64,000 bases of DNA, from positions 2,294,501 to 2,358,500 of the forward strand of contig NZ_CP108514.1 of the NCBI RefSeq assembly GCF_035989305.1, written 5' to 3'. This document shows positions 29,826-38,068 of the stretch, in pieces. Numbering within the stretch: position 1 is the first letter of the stretch; each line of letters begins with the position of its first letter. This DNA comes from Streptomyces sp. NBC_01233. Its GTDB lineage: Bacteria; Actinomycetota; Actinomycetes; Streptomycetales; Streptomycetaceae. The notes under the pieces were generated by a model, which did no database searches, was not told the DNA's origin, and was given only the letters and a program-made list of their open reading frames with translations. Made by a program: the position numbers and the translations under genes.

Positions 29826-32800
29826 ATGACGGGTATCGAGACGGTTCTCTTACGGGTCGCGGGCACGGCGGCGAGCACCCTGCTGAAGTCCCTCCTGGCC
29901 CGCACCCCGGGGGCGGGCCTGACGGCCGACCCGGCCCGCCCGGTGCCGGCCTGGCGCAAACCGGCGGCGGAGCTCGGACCCGCGGAGGTCCGGCGCCTGG
30001 CCGACATCCTGGCGGCCCGCATGGGCCCGGCCTGCGCGGCGCTCCCGGAGCCCGAACGCCTGGCGGCACTGGACGCGGTCGGCGACGCCTTCGCGGCCCT
30101 GGGCCCGCTGGAGGCGGACGCCCTGTTCGCCGCGGACCTCGACCCGGAGGCCCTCGCCGCGACCCTGCCGCCTCCCCCGCCGGGCCTGAGCCAGGGCGCG
30201 GAGGCGCTCTGCCGGAGGCTGTCGCGGCTGTGCTGCGAGCACGCGGTGGAGTACGCGACGACCCTGCCGGGCTTCGGCGCCCGGACGGATGTGGAGCTGG
30301 TCCGCCGGACCGGGAAGCTGACGCGCTCGGTGGAACGGCTGGAACGGCTGGAACGGGGCGCGGACGGGGCCGCGTACGCCTTCGAGGAGCGGTACGCCCG
30401 GTACATGGCCGAGGAGCACGGACGCCTCCAGCTGTTCGGCGTCACGCTCGGCCAGTCGCGCCAGGACTGGCCGCTGGACCTCGCCTACATCAGCCTCGCC
30501 GTGAGCGCGGAGACGTCGGCGCTGGACTCCTACGGCTTCTCCCACTCCGTGCAGGGCAAGCAGGTGCGCATCGAGCAGACCCTGTCGGTGTCGGAGCGGA
30601 TCCTGCTGCGCGGAGCCGCTGGTTCCGGCAAGAGCACCGTGGTGCAGTGGCTGGCGCTCAACGCGGCCCGGCGCACCTTCGGCCCCGGACTCGAATCGTG
30701 GAACGTGCTGGTCCCGTTCGTCCTGCGGCTGCGTTCCTTCACCTCGGCCAAGTCCCTGCCGATGCCCGGCGAGTTCCTGTCGGCGGCGGGAGTGCCGCTC
30801 CCGGCGCCCGAGGGCTGGGTGGAGGGGCTCCTCGGGAGCGGCCGCGCCCTGATCCTCGTGGACGGGGTGGACGAGGTGCCGCTGCGGCTGCGCAAGCGGA
30901 CGGAGGACTGGCTCCGGTCGCTGATCACCGCCTATCCGCAGGCGCGGTACGTGGTCACGACGCGCCCGTCGGCGGTCCCGGAGGACTGGCTCTCGCGGCA
31001 GGACTTCACCCACTACTCCCTCCTCCCCATGGAACGGGAGGACATCCGCGCGTTCATCGCGCAATGGCACGCCTCGGCCCGGGCGGAGTGCTCCTCCGAG
31101 GAGGAGAGGGCGCAGCTGCACTCGTACGCCGGGTCCCTCATGAGCGCGGTGGGGACCCGCCGCGACCTGAGCCGGCTGGCGACCAATCCCCTCATGTGCG
31201 CGCTGCTGTGCGCCCTCAACCGCGACCGCCGCATGCACCTCCCCCGCGCGCGCAAGGAGTTGTACGACGCGGCCCTCGAAATGCTCCTGGTCCGCCGTGA
31301 CACGGAACGCGAGATCAGCGCGGTCGAGGGGGTCTACCTCACCCGTGACGAACAGATCCTGCTGCTCCAGCGGTTCGCGTACTGGCTGATCCGCAACGGG
31401 CAGGCGGAGACCTCGATCGGGGAGGTGGTGGGGCTGGTCGACGGGTGGCTGGACCTGATGCCGCAGGTGCGCGCCCAGGGCACCGCCGAGCAGGTCGTCA
31501 CGCACCTGCTGATCCGGTCCGGCCTGCTGCGCGAGCCCACCAAGGGTTCCGTGACCTTCGTGCACCGCACCTTCCAGGACTACCTCGGCGCGAAGGCCGC
31601 GGTGGAGGCGAGGGACTTCGGCGTGCTGGTCCGCCACACGCACGACGACACGTGGGACGACGTCGTACGCATGGCCGTCGGGCACGCGCGTTCGGACGAA
31701 CGGGCGGAGATCCTGCGGCGCGTGCTCGACCGCGCCGCCCACGAACCCGACCTGGACAACCGGCTCGTCCTGCTCGCGGCGACCTGCCTCGAACACTCCC
31801 CCGAGCTGGCCCCCGACGTGCGGCACGAGATCGAGACGCGCGCGGCGCAGCTCGTTCCTCCGCGCACGTTCAACGAGGCGGAGGAGCTGGCGCGGGCCGG
31901 CGGGCTGACGCTGGAGCTGCTCCCGGGGCCGGACGAGGTGACGGAGACCGAGGCGGCCGCCGTGATCCGGACGGCCGCGCTGATCGGAGGCGCGCACGCG
32001 CTGCAGGTCATCGGCCGGTTCCGGGACGACGCCAGGCTCGGGGTGATGGCCGAGCTCAACGGTTCCTGGGGGAGGTTCAAGGCCCAGGACTACGCGGACA
32101 CGGTGCTCTCCGGCTCGTCCCTGACCCAGGGGTTCCTGAACGTGCGCACGGCCCGGCAGCTCGCCGTCCTTCCGAGACTGCGGCACATCCTGCGGCTGCG
32201 CCTGACCGGGGACCACCGGCTCACCGACGAGATCGTCTCGCGGGAGAACCTGCTCGGACTGCAGCTGTCCGACAACGGCGCCCTCGTCGACCTCGCACCG
32301 CTCCGGGCACTGGACCGGCTCGCATACCTCAGCCTCGAATCGTGCCGGTCCCTGTTCGACCTGTCGCCGCTCTGCGGCACGGCGGTGCAGCGGCTCTTCC
32401 TCACCCGGATGCCCGGGCGCCTGGCCCTGGAGCCGCTGCGGGACCTGCACCGCCTCACGCTGCTGGGTCTCGACTCGGCCTGGGGGCACCGTTGTGTGGG
32501 CACGCTGCCGGCCCCCGAGGGGCTCACCGGTCTCTGGCTGGTGAGCGGCGGCTGTCTCCTCGACCTCGACGGCCTCGACCGGTGGCCCCGGCTGTCCTCG
32601 TTGACGGTCTCGGGCAACCGGCAGGCCGGCCGGCTCGCGAAGCTGCCCTACGACCTTCCCCTCTCCTTCCTGCAGGTGACGAGTACTTCGGAGCTGGACC
32701 TCACGGCCTTCACCCGGTACCGGGGGCTGCGCGAGCTGTTCCTGGCCGGCTGCTCGCTCGCTTCGGGGCTGGAGGCGCTGGCGGAGCTGCCCGAGCTCGC

Positions 32801-32948
32801 CACGCTGACGTTGAGCGCGTGCGACGGGCCGCTGGACCTCGCGCCCCTGGCCGGGCTGGAGAAGCTGCAGGTCGTGGTCCACCGGGACACCCCGGTACGG
32901 GGGACGCACGCGTTGGCGCCGACGCAGCTCACCTATGCCGGAGCGTGA
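29826..32948 (+). CDS. NACHT NTPase with C-terminal leucine-rich repeats (bacterial NLR-like), 1040 aa
   Basis: Residues 1-~240 are a helical N-terminal region, possibly of the NACHT N-terminal helical (NNH) type found in Streptomyces, with no recognised nuclease motif. The NACHT module starts near 245: Walker A GAAGSGKST (263-271), Walker B ILVDGVDE (343-350), then VVTTRPSA (sensor region, about 377-384) and winged-helix segments to about 600. Residues ~770-1035 contain about ten leucine-rich repeats of the L..L.L..C/N..L.DL.PL type. Related bacterial NACHT proteins protect against phages, so a defence role is plausible. The start follows gggaggctgtgga. It stands alone, divergent from the lipid operon. 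Confidence 0.85.
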   Translation: MTGIETVLLRVAGTAASTLLKSLLARTPGAGLTADPARPVPAWRKPAAELGPAEVRRLADILAARMGPACAALPEPERLAALDAVGDAFAALGPLEADALFAADLDPEALAATLPPPPPGLSQGAEALCRRLSRLCCEHAVEYATTLPGFGARTDVELVRRTGKLTRSVERLERLERGADGAAYAFEERYARYMAEEHGRLQLFGVTLGQSRQDWPLDLAYISLAVSAETSALDSYGFSHSVQGKQVRIEQTLSVSERILLRGAAGSGKSTVVQWLALNAARRTFGPGLESWNVLVPFVLRLRSFTSAKSLPMPGEFLSAAGVPLPAPEGWVEGLLGSGRALILVDGVDEVPLRLRKRTEDWLRSLITAYPQARYVVTTRPSAVPEDWLSRQDFTHYSLLPMEREDIRAFIAQWHASARAECSSEEERAQLHSYAGSLMSAVGTRRDLSRLATNPLMCALLCALNRDRRMHLPRARKELYDAALEMLLVRRDTEREISAVEGVYLTRDEQILLLQRFAYWLIRNGQAETSIGEVVGLVDGWLDLMPQVRAQGTAEQVVTHLLIRSGLLREPTKGSVTFVHRTFQDYLGAKAAVEARDFGVLVRHTHDDTWDDVVRMAVGHARSDERAEILRRVLDRAAHEPDLDNRLVLLAATCLEHSPELAPDVRHEIETRAAQLVPPRTFNEAEELARAGGLTLELLPGPDEVTETEAAAVIRTAALIGGAHALQVIGRFRDDARLGVMAELNGSWGRFKAQDYADTVLSGSSLTQGFLNVRTARQLAVLPRLRHILRLRLTGDHRLTDEIVSRENLLGLQLSDNGALVDLAPLRALDRLAYLSLESCRSLFDLSPLCGTAVQRLFLTRMPGRLALEPLRDLHRLTLLGLDSAWGHRCVGTLPAPEGLTGLWLVSGGCLLDLDGLDRWPRLSSLTVSGNRQAGRLAKLPYDLPLSFLQVTSTSELDLTAFTRYRGLRELFLAGCSLASGLEALAELPELATLTLSACDGPLDLAPLAGLEKLQVVVHRDTPVRGTHALAPTQLTYAGA

Positions 32949-32966
32949 GCCGCGTCGGCGGCAGCG

Positions 32967-34193
32967 CTACCAGACCCGGACCGAGCCCCCCTTGGCGAAG
33001 GCCGGGCTGGTGGCCTCGGGCGGGACCCGTGTCAGGGGTTCGGCGATCTCCGAGACCAGCGGGCCGTGTTGGGCGGCGAGCGGGTCCAGGAGGGCCAGGT
33101 CGAAACCGTAGACGCGGGCCGCGTTGCCGCCGGCCATCGCCGCCACCTCCGCGCGCGGGAGGCCCGCGTAGGCGATGCGGAGGCCTTCGCGGGAGAAGGG
33201 GGTGGTGCCCTCGTCGTGCGGGTAGTCGCTGCCCCACATGATCTTGTCGAGGCCGATCCGGTCCCGGAGCGGGACCTCGTGGGGGCGCATGAAGCTGGCC
33301 CCCACGAAGCAGTTCTCCCGCCAGACCTCGCTCGGGCCGCTGCCCATCGACTCCGCGAGGCCCGCCCCGAACTTGGCCTCGGCCGTGGCCGAGGCCGCGA
33401 CCAGGCGGCCGTGGTAGTAGTCCAGCATCTCCAGCACGCCGGGGATCCAGCCGGATCCCTGTTCCGTCAGGACCAGTTTGAGGCCCGGATGCCGGCGGAA
33501 GGCGCCGCCGAAGACGAGGTGCCAGAGGGCGCGGTGCGAGAACCAGGTGGTCTCCACCATGAAGACCGCGCGGGCGGCCGGTTCGTCGCCCAGCGGCGGG
33601 GAGGCCGAGCCGCCGTGGTGGTTGACCGGGACGTCCAGCTCGTCGCACACCGCCCAGATCGGGTCGTACGCGGCCGAGTAGAGCTCCGGGACCGTGGAGC
33701 CGGGCGGGACGCCCGGCAGCAGGATGCCGCCCGTGAGCCCCGCCTCCTTCGTGCGGCGGATCTCCTTCACCGCCGCGTCCACGTCGTTGAGGAGGATCTG
33801 CACCACGCCCGCACGCCGGCCCGGCGCGTCCGCGCAGAAGTCCGCCAGCCAGCGGTTGTGGGCCTGGAGCCCGGCCCAGCGCATCTCGTACTCGGCGGCC
33901 GTGGGCGGCTGCGCCATCAGGGAGGCCTTGGGGAAGAACGGCGGGATGGTGTTCGGGAAGACGACCTCGGCGACGATGCCGTCCGCCTCCAGCTCCGAGA
34001 GCCGGCGCCGGGAGTTCCAGTTGCGGTCGGCCGTGTCCGCGAGGAGGTCCTCGTACGGGTTCACGTAGGTGGCGGCCCAGGCGTCGAAGTCGTCCTGGTA
34101 CCGCTTCTCCAGGTACGGCTTGTAGTCCAGCAGGTCGGCGCCCGCGTGGCAGTCCGCCGAGATGACCGTGTAGCGGTCCTGGTCCTGCGTCAT
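32967..34193 (-). CDS. Amidohydrolase family protein (ACMSD-like), 408 aa
   Basis: A TIM-barrel metal-dependent hydrolase/decarboxylase. The N-terminal SADCHAG (about residues 10-16) carries one early metal-binding motif, VNHHGGSA (about 206-213) carries further His residues, and MWGSDYPHDEG (about 341-351) carries the catalytic Asp. It is a paralogue of the next gene (35482-34193) and overlaps its end by ATGA. It is last in a four-gene minus-strand operon. The substrate is unknown. Confidence 0.85.
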   Translation of the reverse strand: MTQDQDRYTVISADCHAGADLLDYKPYLEKRYQDDFDAWAATYVNPYEDLLADTADRNWNSRRRLSELEADGIVAEVVFPNTIPPFFPKASLMAQPPTAAEYEMRWAGLQAHNRWLADFCADAPGRRAGVVQILLNDVDAAVKEIRRTKEAGLTGGILLPGVPPGSTVPELYSAAYDPIWAVCDELDVPVNHHGGSASPPLGDEPAARAVFMVETTWFSHRALWHLVFGGAFRRHPGLKLVLTEQGSGWIPGVLEMLDYYHGRLVAASATAEAKFGAGLAESMGSGPSEVWRENCFVGASFMRPHEVPLRDRIGLDKIMWGSDYPHDEGTTPFSREGLRIAYAGLPRAEVAAMAGGNAARVYGFDLALLDPLAAQHGPLVSEIAEPLTRVPPEATSPAFAKGGSVRVW

Positions 34194-35482
34194 CACGAGA
34201 CCCCCAGTACCGGGAAGTCGCCGCCCGTGAGCCAGTGGCGGCCGCTCTCGCGGGAGCGGGCCCAGGAGGCCGCCACCGCCGCCTGGTCGGGCGACTGGCC
34301 CAGCTCGGCCGGGGTGGGGCCGATCCGGCGGGCGACGGGAGCGAGTTTCTCCGTGTCGAAGCCGAAGGCCTCGGCCGCCGCGAGGCCGAGCATCCGGCGG
34401 GTCTCGTCGACCGGGATGTCGTGGAAGGTCCTGCGCAGCCAGTTGCGGGTGTCGGGCCAGGTGCCTTCCGGGTGCGGGAAGTCCGAGCCCCACAGGATGT
34501 TGTCCACGCCGATCTCGTAGCGCTGGGCCAGTTCGCGCCGCTTGGTGTTCGTCGCGCAGACGAAGACCTGGCGGTCCAGGTACTCGCTCGGCGGCCGTTT
34601 CAGCTCCTCTAACGGGGAGAGCTTCTTGCCGCCGTGCGCGCCGAGGTAGAGGCGGTCCATGAACCACAGCTGGTTCGGCAGCCACCAGCAGCCCGATTCC
34701 GCCACGCCGAACTTGAGGCCGGGGTGGCGCTCGAAGACCCCCGACCAGAGCAGGAACCACAGCGGGCGGGCCGGCCACCAGGTGACCTCGGAGACGAAGA
34801 TGCCCAGGTGGTCGCCGTACTCGTGGCGCGGCGAGGACCCGGAGTGGGTGACGATCGGCATCCGCGTCTCGGCCGCCGCCGCCCACACGGGGTCGTAGCG
34901 GCGGTCGTGGTAGGGCGCCTTGTCCACCCACATGGCGGGGATCATCAGCGCGCCCAGCCCGGACTCCTTGGCCCGGTGGATCTCGGCGACGACCTTCGAA
35001 GGTTCGCCCGTGATGGGGAGCAGGGCGACCCCGCAGTGGCGCTCGGGATGCTCGGAGACGAACTCCGCCAGCCAGCGGTTGTGCGCCTGCGCGCCCGCCA
35101 TGCCGAGCTCGGGGTCCTGGTCGCCGGAGAGGCCGAGGCCCACTCCGAAGGGGGCCGCGGTCTGGCTGTCGACGGCGTCCGCGTCGGGGAAGACGACCTC
35201 GGCGGCCACGCCGTCGCCGTCGAGTTCCTTCAGCCGCTGCCCGGTGTCCCAGCCGCCCCTCAGGCCTTCCTCGTGGTCGTGGAACCACTTCTCGGCGAAG
35301 GCCTCGTTGCGGACGCCGAGCCGGGTGGCCTCCGCGCGGCGGGCGTCGCGCTCGCCGAGGAACTCGTCGAACTGGGGGTGGAAGCGGGAATCGAGGTAGG
35401 GGCGGTACTGCTCCGTGGGCAGGCCCGCGTGGCAGTCGGAGGAGATGATCAGGTACGGGTCTTCGTACGGTGTGTCGCTCAC
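34193..35482 (-). CDS. Amidohydrolase family protein (ACMSD-like), 429 aa
   Basis: Same family as its downstream neighbour: SSDCHAG (about residues 14-20), THSGSS (about 216-221) and ILWGSDFPHPEG (about 342-353) are the metal and catalytic motifs. The two paralogues may form a mixed complex or act on successive intermediates. The start at 35482 is 12 bp after the SDR stop, consistent with one transcript. The last ~40 residues extend past the usual barrel end. Confidence 0.85.
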   Translation of the reverse strand: MSDTPYEDPYLIISSDCHAGLPTEQYRPYLDSRFHPQFDEFLGERDARRAEATRLGVRNEAFAEKWFHDHEEGLRGGWDTGQRLKELDGDGVAAEVVFPDADAVDSQTAAPFGVGLGLSGDQDPELGMAGAQAHNRWLAEFVSEHPERHCGVALLPITGEPSKVVAEIHRAKESGLGALMIPAMWVDKAPYHDRRYDPVWAAAAETRMPIVTHSGSSPRHEYGDHLGIFVSEVTWWPARPLWFLLWSGVFERHPGLKFGVAESGCWWLPNQLWFMDRLYLGAHGGKKLSPLEELKRPPSEYLDRQVFVCATNTKRRELAQRYEIGVDNILWGSDFPHPEGTWPDTRNWLRRTFHDIPVDETRRMLGLAAAEAFGFDTEKLAPVARRIGPTPAELGQSPDQAAVAASWARSRESGRHWLTGGDFPVLGVS

Positions 35483-35494
35483 GACGAACGCCCC

Positions 35495-36379
35495 TCAGTC
35501 GAGGATGAAGCTTTCCAGGTAGGCGGGGTTGGCCCGGTCGAGCATCGACTGCGAGCGGGCGCGGATCTGCCGGTCGCTGTGCTCGCTGGCCGGGAGCATC
35601 CAGAAGCGGTCGGCGCGGATGCCGTCGAGGACGTGCTCGGCGACCTCCTCGACGGGGGTGAAGTTCACCTCGTGGCCGGCCTGCTTCATCGCCGCCTCGT
35701 ACTGGTCGAGGCTGCGGTACGGGGACTTGCGCGGCCGCTCCTTCGCGTACCGCTCGGGCCGGTTGCGGTGCGACTCCCACAGCCCGGTGCGCAGCATGTG
35801 CGGTCCGGGGAAGAGGACGGAGGCCCCGACGGCGGCGCCCTCCGCCTTGAGGTGGGCGTAGAGCGACTCGGTCATGGTGACCACGGCCGCCTTGGTGACG
35901 GCGTAGACCGAGGCGGTGGGCAGGGGGGCGATGCCGCCGTCGCCGGAGGAGGTGTTGACGACGTGGCCGGGCTCACCGCCCGCGATCATGCGGGGGACGA
36001 AGGCCTGGATGCCGTGGAAGACGCCCCACACGTTGACGGAGAAGGCCCATTTCCAGTCGTTGGGCTCGTGTTCCCACATCCGGCCCTCGGCGCCGGAGCC
36101 GACGCCCGCGTTGTTGCACAGCACGTGCACGGCGCCGAAGGCCTCGTACGCCGCGTCGGCCAGTGCGGTCACGGAGTCGCGGTCGCTGACGTCGACGGTG
36201 CCGGCCAGCACCTGGGCGCCGTCCGCGGTGAGTTCGTCGGCGGCCTTGCGCAGGGCGCCCTCCTCCACGTCGGCGAGGACCACCTTCAGCCCCTCGGCGG
36301 CGAAGCGGCGGGCCATCGCGAGGCCGATGCCGCCGGCGGCTCCGGTGACGACGGCCACCTGTCCCGGCTCGATGCGCAT
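35495..36379 (-). CDS. SDR family oxidoreductase, 294 aa
   Basis: A classical short-chain dehydrogenase: cofactor motif TGAAGGIG (about residues 12-19), NNAG (about 87-90), catalytic Ser in NTSSG and YAVTK (Tyr/Lys, about 158-162). It probably oxidises or reduces a hydroxyl/keto group of the operon's substrate. ATG 36379 gives the usual family N-terminus; GTG 36388, overlapping the upstream stop, is an in-frame alternative. A GGAAGG site lies upstream. Confidence 0.88.
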   Translation of the reverse strand: MRIEPGQVAVVTGAAGGIGLAMARRFAAEGLKVVLADVEEGALRKAADELTADGAQVLAGTVDVSDRDSVTALADAAYEAFGAVHVLCNNAGVGSGAEGRMWEHEPNDWKWAFSVNVWGVFHGIQAFVPRMIAGGEPGHVVNTSSGDGGIAPLPTASVYAVTKAAVVTMTESLYAHLKAEGAAVGASVLFPGPHMLRTGLWESHRNRPERYAKERPRKSPYRSLDQYEAAMKQAGHEVNFTPVEEVAEHVLDGIRADRFWMLPASEHSDRQIRARSQSMLDRANPAYLESFILD

Positions 36380-36380
36380 G

Positions 36381-37178
36381 TCAGACACTGCCTTCCGGAG
36401 GGCCGTCGAGGATCTGCATCGGGTCGTCGTAGCGCTGGTGGATGTACGGGAGCAGGGCCTGGGCGCTGACCCGCTCGACGACCCGGCCCTTCTGGTCGGT
36501 GGTCTTCTCGCCGATGGTGATCTCCACGATCCGGCGGACCGGGAGGTCGGCGACGGGGTCGAACATCGACTCGCGCAGGACGATGTCCCCGGTGACGTGC
36601 TCCAGCTTGCGGACCTTCTCGTTGCGCGTGCAGTGCACGAGGACCGGGTCGGCGTCGAAGCCCGAACCGTCGACGGCGGGCAGGAACTTGAAGTAGAAGT
36701 CGGTCTTCCGGGTGGGCTCGGGCAGCGGCAGTGCGCGGTCCACCGCCCCCCGCACCTCGACGAAGGCGATGCCGTGCCGGGCGAGGGCGGCCCGGACGAC
36801 GAGGCCGTCGCGCTCGACGGTGACCTCGCCGAGCTTCTTCGGCTCGCCGAAGACCTCGCGGCCGCCGGTCAGGGCGCGCTCGTGGGTCATCGGCATGACC
36901 AGCGGGTACCAGCCCTCGACCCCGCCGTGCTGGGCGGCGACGGCCACCGAGCCGGCGCCGAGCGGGTAGCCGGGCAGGTCGACCTTGCTGATGTTGGCCC
37001 GTACGAGGGGCCGGTCGGCAGGCTTGAGGGGTGGCGGCAGGACCGCCGCCACGACGTCGGGGTCGCTCTCCCAGACGGCCACCACACCGGTGGACCAGAT
37101 GTCGGGGAGCTTGGAACTCTTCTCGCGCGACGCCGCGATCTCGGCCTCGGTCCGCGCTCCGTACCGTACGCGTGCCAT
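36381..37178 (-). CDS. Acetoacetate decarboxylase family protein, 265 aa
   Basis: The ADC fold is indicated by the central strand/helix pattern (WYPLVMPMTHERALTGGREVFGEPKKLGEV, about residues 95-124) with the GEPKK segment, in which Lys may be the Schiff-base residue of the family. Whether it decarboxylates or performs another Schiff-base reaction is unknown. It is first in the operon and divergent from the TetR gene. ATG 37178 is chosen over in-frame 37190 and 37262 because of a gaggga site at better spacing. Confidence 0.8.
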   Translation of the reverse strand: MARVRYGARTEAEIAASREKSSKLPDIWSTGVVAVWESDPDVVAAVLPPPLKPADRPLVRANISKVDLPGYPLGAGSVAVAAQHGGVEGWYPLVMPMTHERALTGGREVFGEPKKLGEVTVERDGLVVRAALARHGIAFVEVRGAVDRALPLPEPTRKTDFYFKFLPAVDGSGFDADPVLVHCTRNEKVRKLEHVTGDIVLRESMFDPVADLPVRRIVEITIGEKTTDQKGRVVERVSAQALLPYIHQRYDDPMQILDGPPEGSV

Positions 37179-37215
37179 GTCTCGCACCATCCCTCGTCTC
37201 GGGGGGAGTCGGTTC

Positions 37216-37230
37216 TGTAACACAGTTACA
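37216..37230. promoter_or_regulatory. TetR operator candidate, TGTAAC-ACA-GTTACA
   Basis: A perfect 6-base inverted repeat with a 3-base spacer lies between the divergent starts (37178 minus, 37304 plus). Size, symmetry and position are those of TetR-family operators, so the TetR protein probably controls both transcripts through it. Confidence 0.75.
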
Positions 37231-37303
37231 CCGCCACCGATGAAGGGTAAAGACCCGTGCACGCACCAGAACTGACACTCCGACAGATCGGCGGCCCGCA
37301 GAC

Positions 37304-37927
37304 ATGGCCAGATCAGCGCTGACCCGCGACGAGGTGCTGGACGCCGCCGCGTCCCTGGTCAAGCAGCACGGTCCGGCCGCCCTCACCATGCGCAAGCTCG
37401 CCGCCGAGCTGGGCACCGCGGTGACGTCCATCTACTGGCACGTCGGCAACCGCGAATCGCTGCTCGACGCCCTCGTGCGGCGGACCGTGGAGGACATGGG
37501 CGCGATCAGGCCCGTGGGCCGCACCCCCGCCGACCGCATCCTGTCGGTGGCCCGGACCCTGCGCCGCGAACTGCGCGAGCGCCCGCACCTGATCGCGATG
37601 GTCCACGAGCGCGGACTCACCGAGCGGATGTTCCTGCCCGCCCAGCAGGCGCTCGTCCACGAGGTGCACGCCGCGGGACTGCGCGGCGCCCGGGCGGCCG
37701 ACGCGGTGCGCGCGATCCAGTTCCAGATCGTCGGCTTCCTGCTCGTCGAGCGCAACCGCGAGCGCTCCCCCGCGCAGTCCCCGGCCGAGAGCGAGCTCTG
37801 GGACCCGGCCGCGGCCCCCCACGACCCGGCCCTCGCCCGCGCCCTGGCCCGCCCGGCGGACCCGGAGCGGCTGTTCCTGCTGTCCGTACGGGCCCTCGTG
37901 CACGCCCTGCTCGCGCCGGGCGGATAA
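37304..37927 (+). CDS. TetR/AcrR family transcriptional regulator, 207 aa
   Basis: The N-terminal HTH is clear: LTRDEVLDAAASLVKQHGPAALTMRKLAAELGTAVTSIYWHVGNRESLLDALV (about residues 6-58, quoted as the domain span). The C-terminal ~145 residues form the helical ligand-binding/dimerisation domain. Divergent orientation and the palindrome at 37216 make it the likely local repressor of the decarboxylase-SDR-amidohydrolase operon. The effector is probably an intermediate of that pathway. Confidence 0.92.
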   Translation: MARSALTRDEVLDAAASLVKQHGPAALTMRKLAAELGTAVTSIYWHVGNRESLLDALVRRTVEDMGAIRPVGRTPADRILSVARTLRRELRERPHLIAMVHERGLTERMFLPAQQALVHEVHAAGLRGARAADAVRAIQFQIVGFLLVERNRERSPAQSPAESELWDPAAAPHDPALARALARPADPERLFLLSVRALVHALLAPGG

Positions 37928-38068
37928 GCACTTGGCCCGGCACCCGCCTCCGTGATGGGATCTGCGGTACGGGGGCGGCTCCCCGGCGCGCATCCTTCTC
38001 CCCTTCTTCCAGTGAATTCAGCGCGCCCACTCTCCGCCCCCGTTTTCGTACGCGGAGGGAGCACACGC

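Noticed and set aside
29850..32909. 1019-codon minus-strand open frame opposite the NACHT gene
   Set aside because: The plus strand has Walker motifs and LRRs. The antisense is Arg/Gly/Pro/Gln-rich with no motifs.
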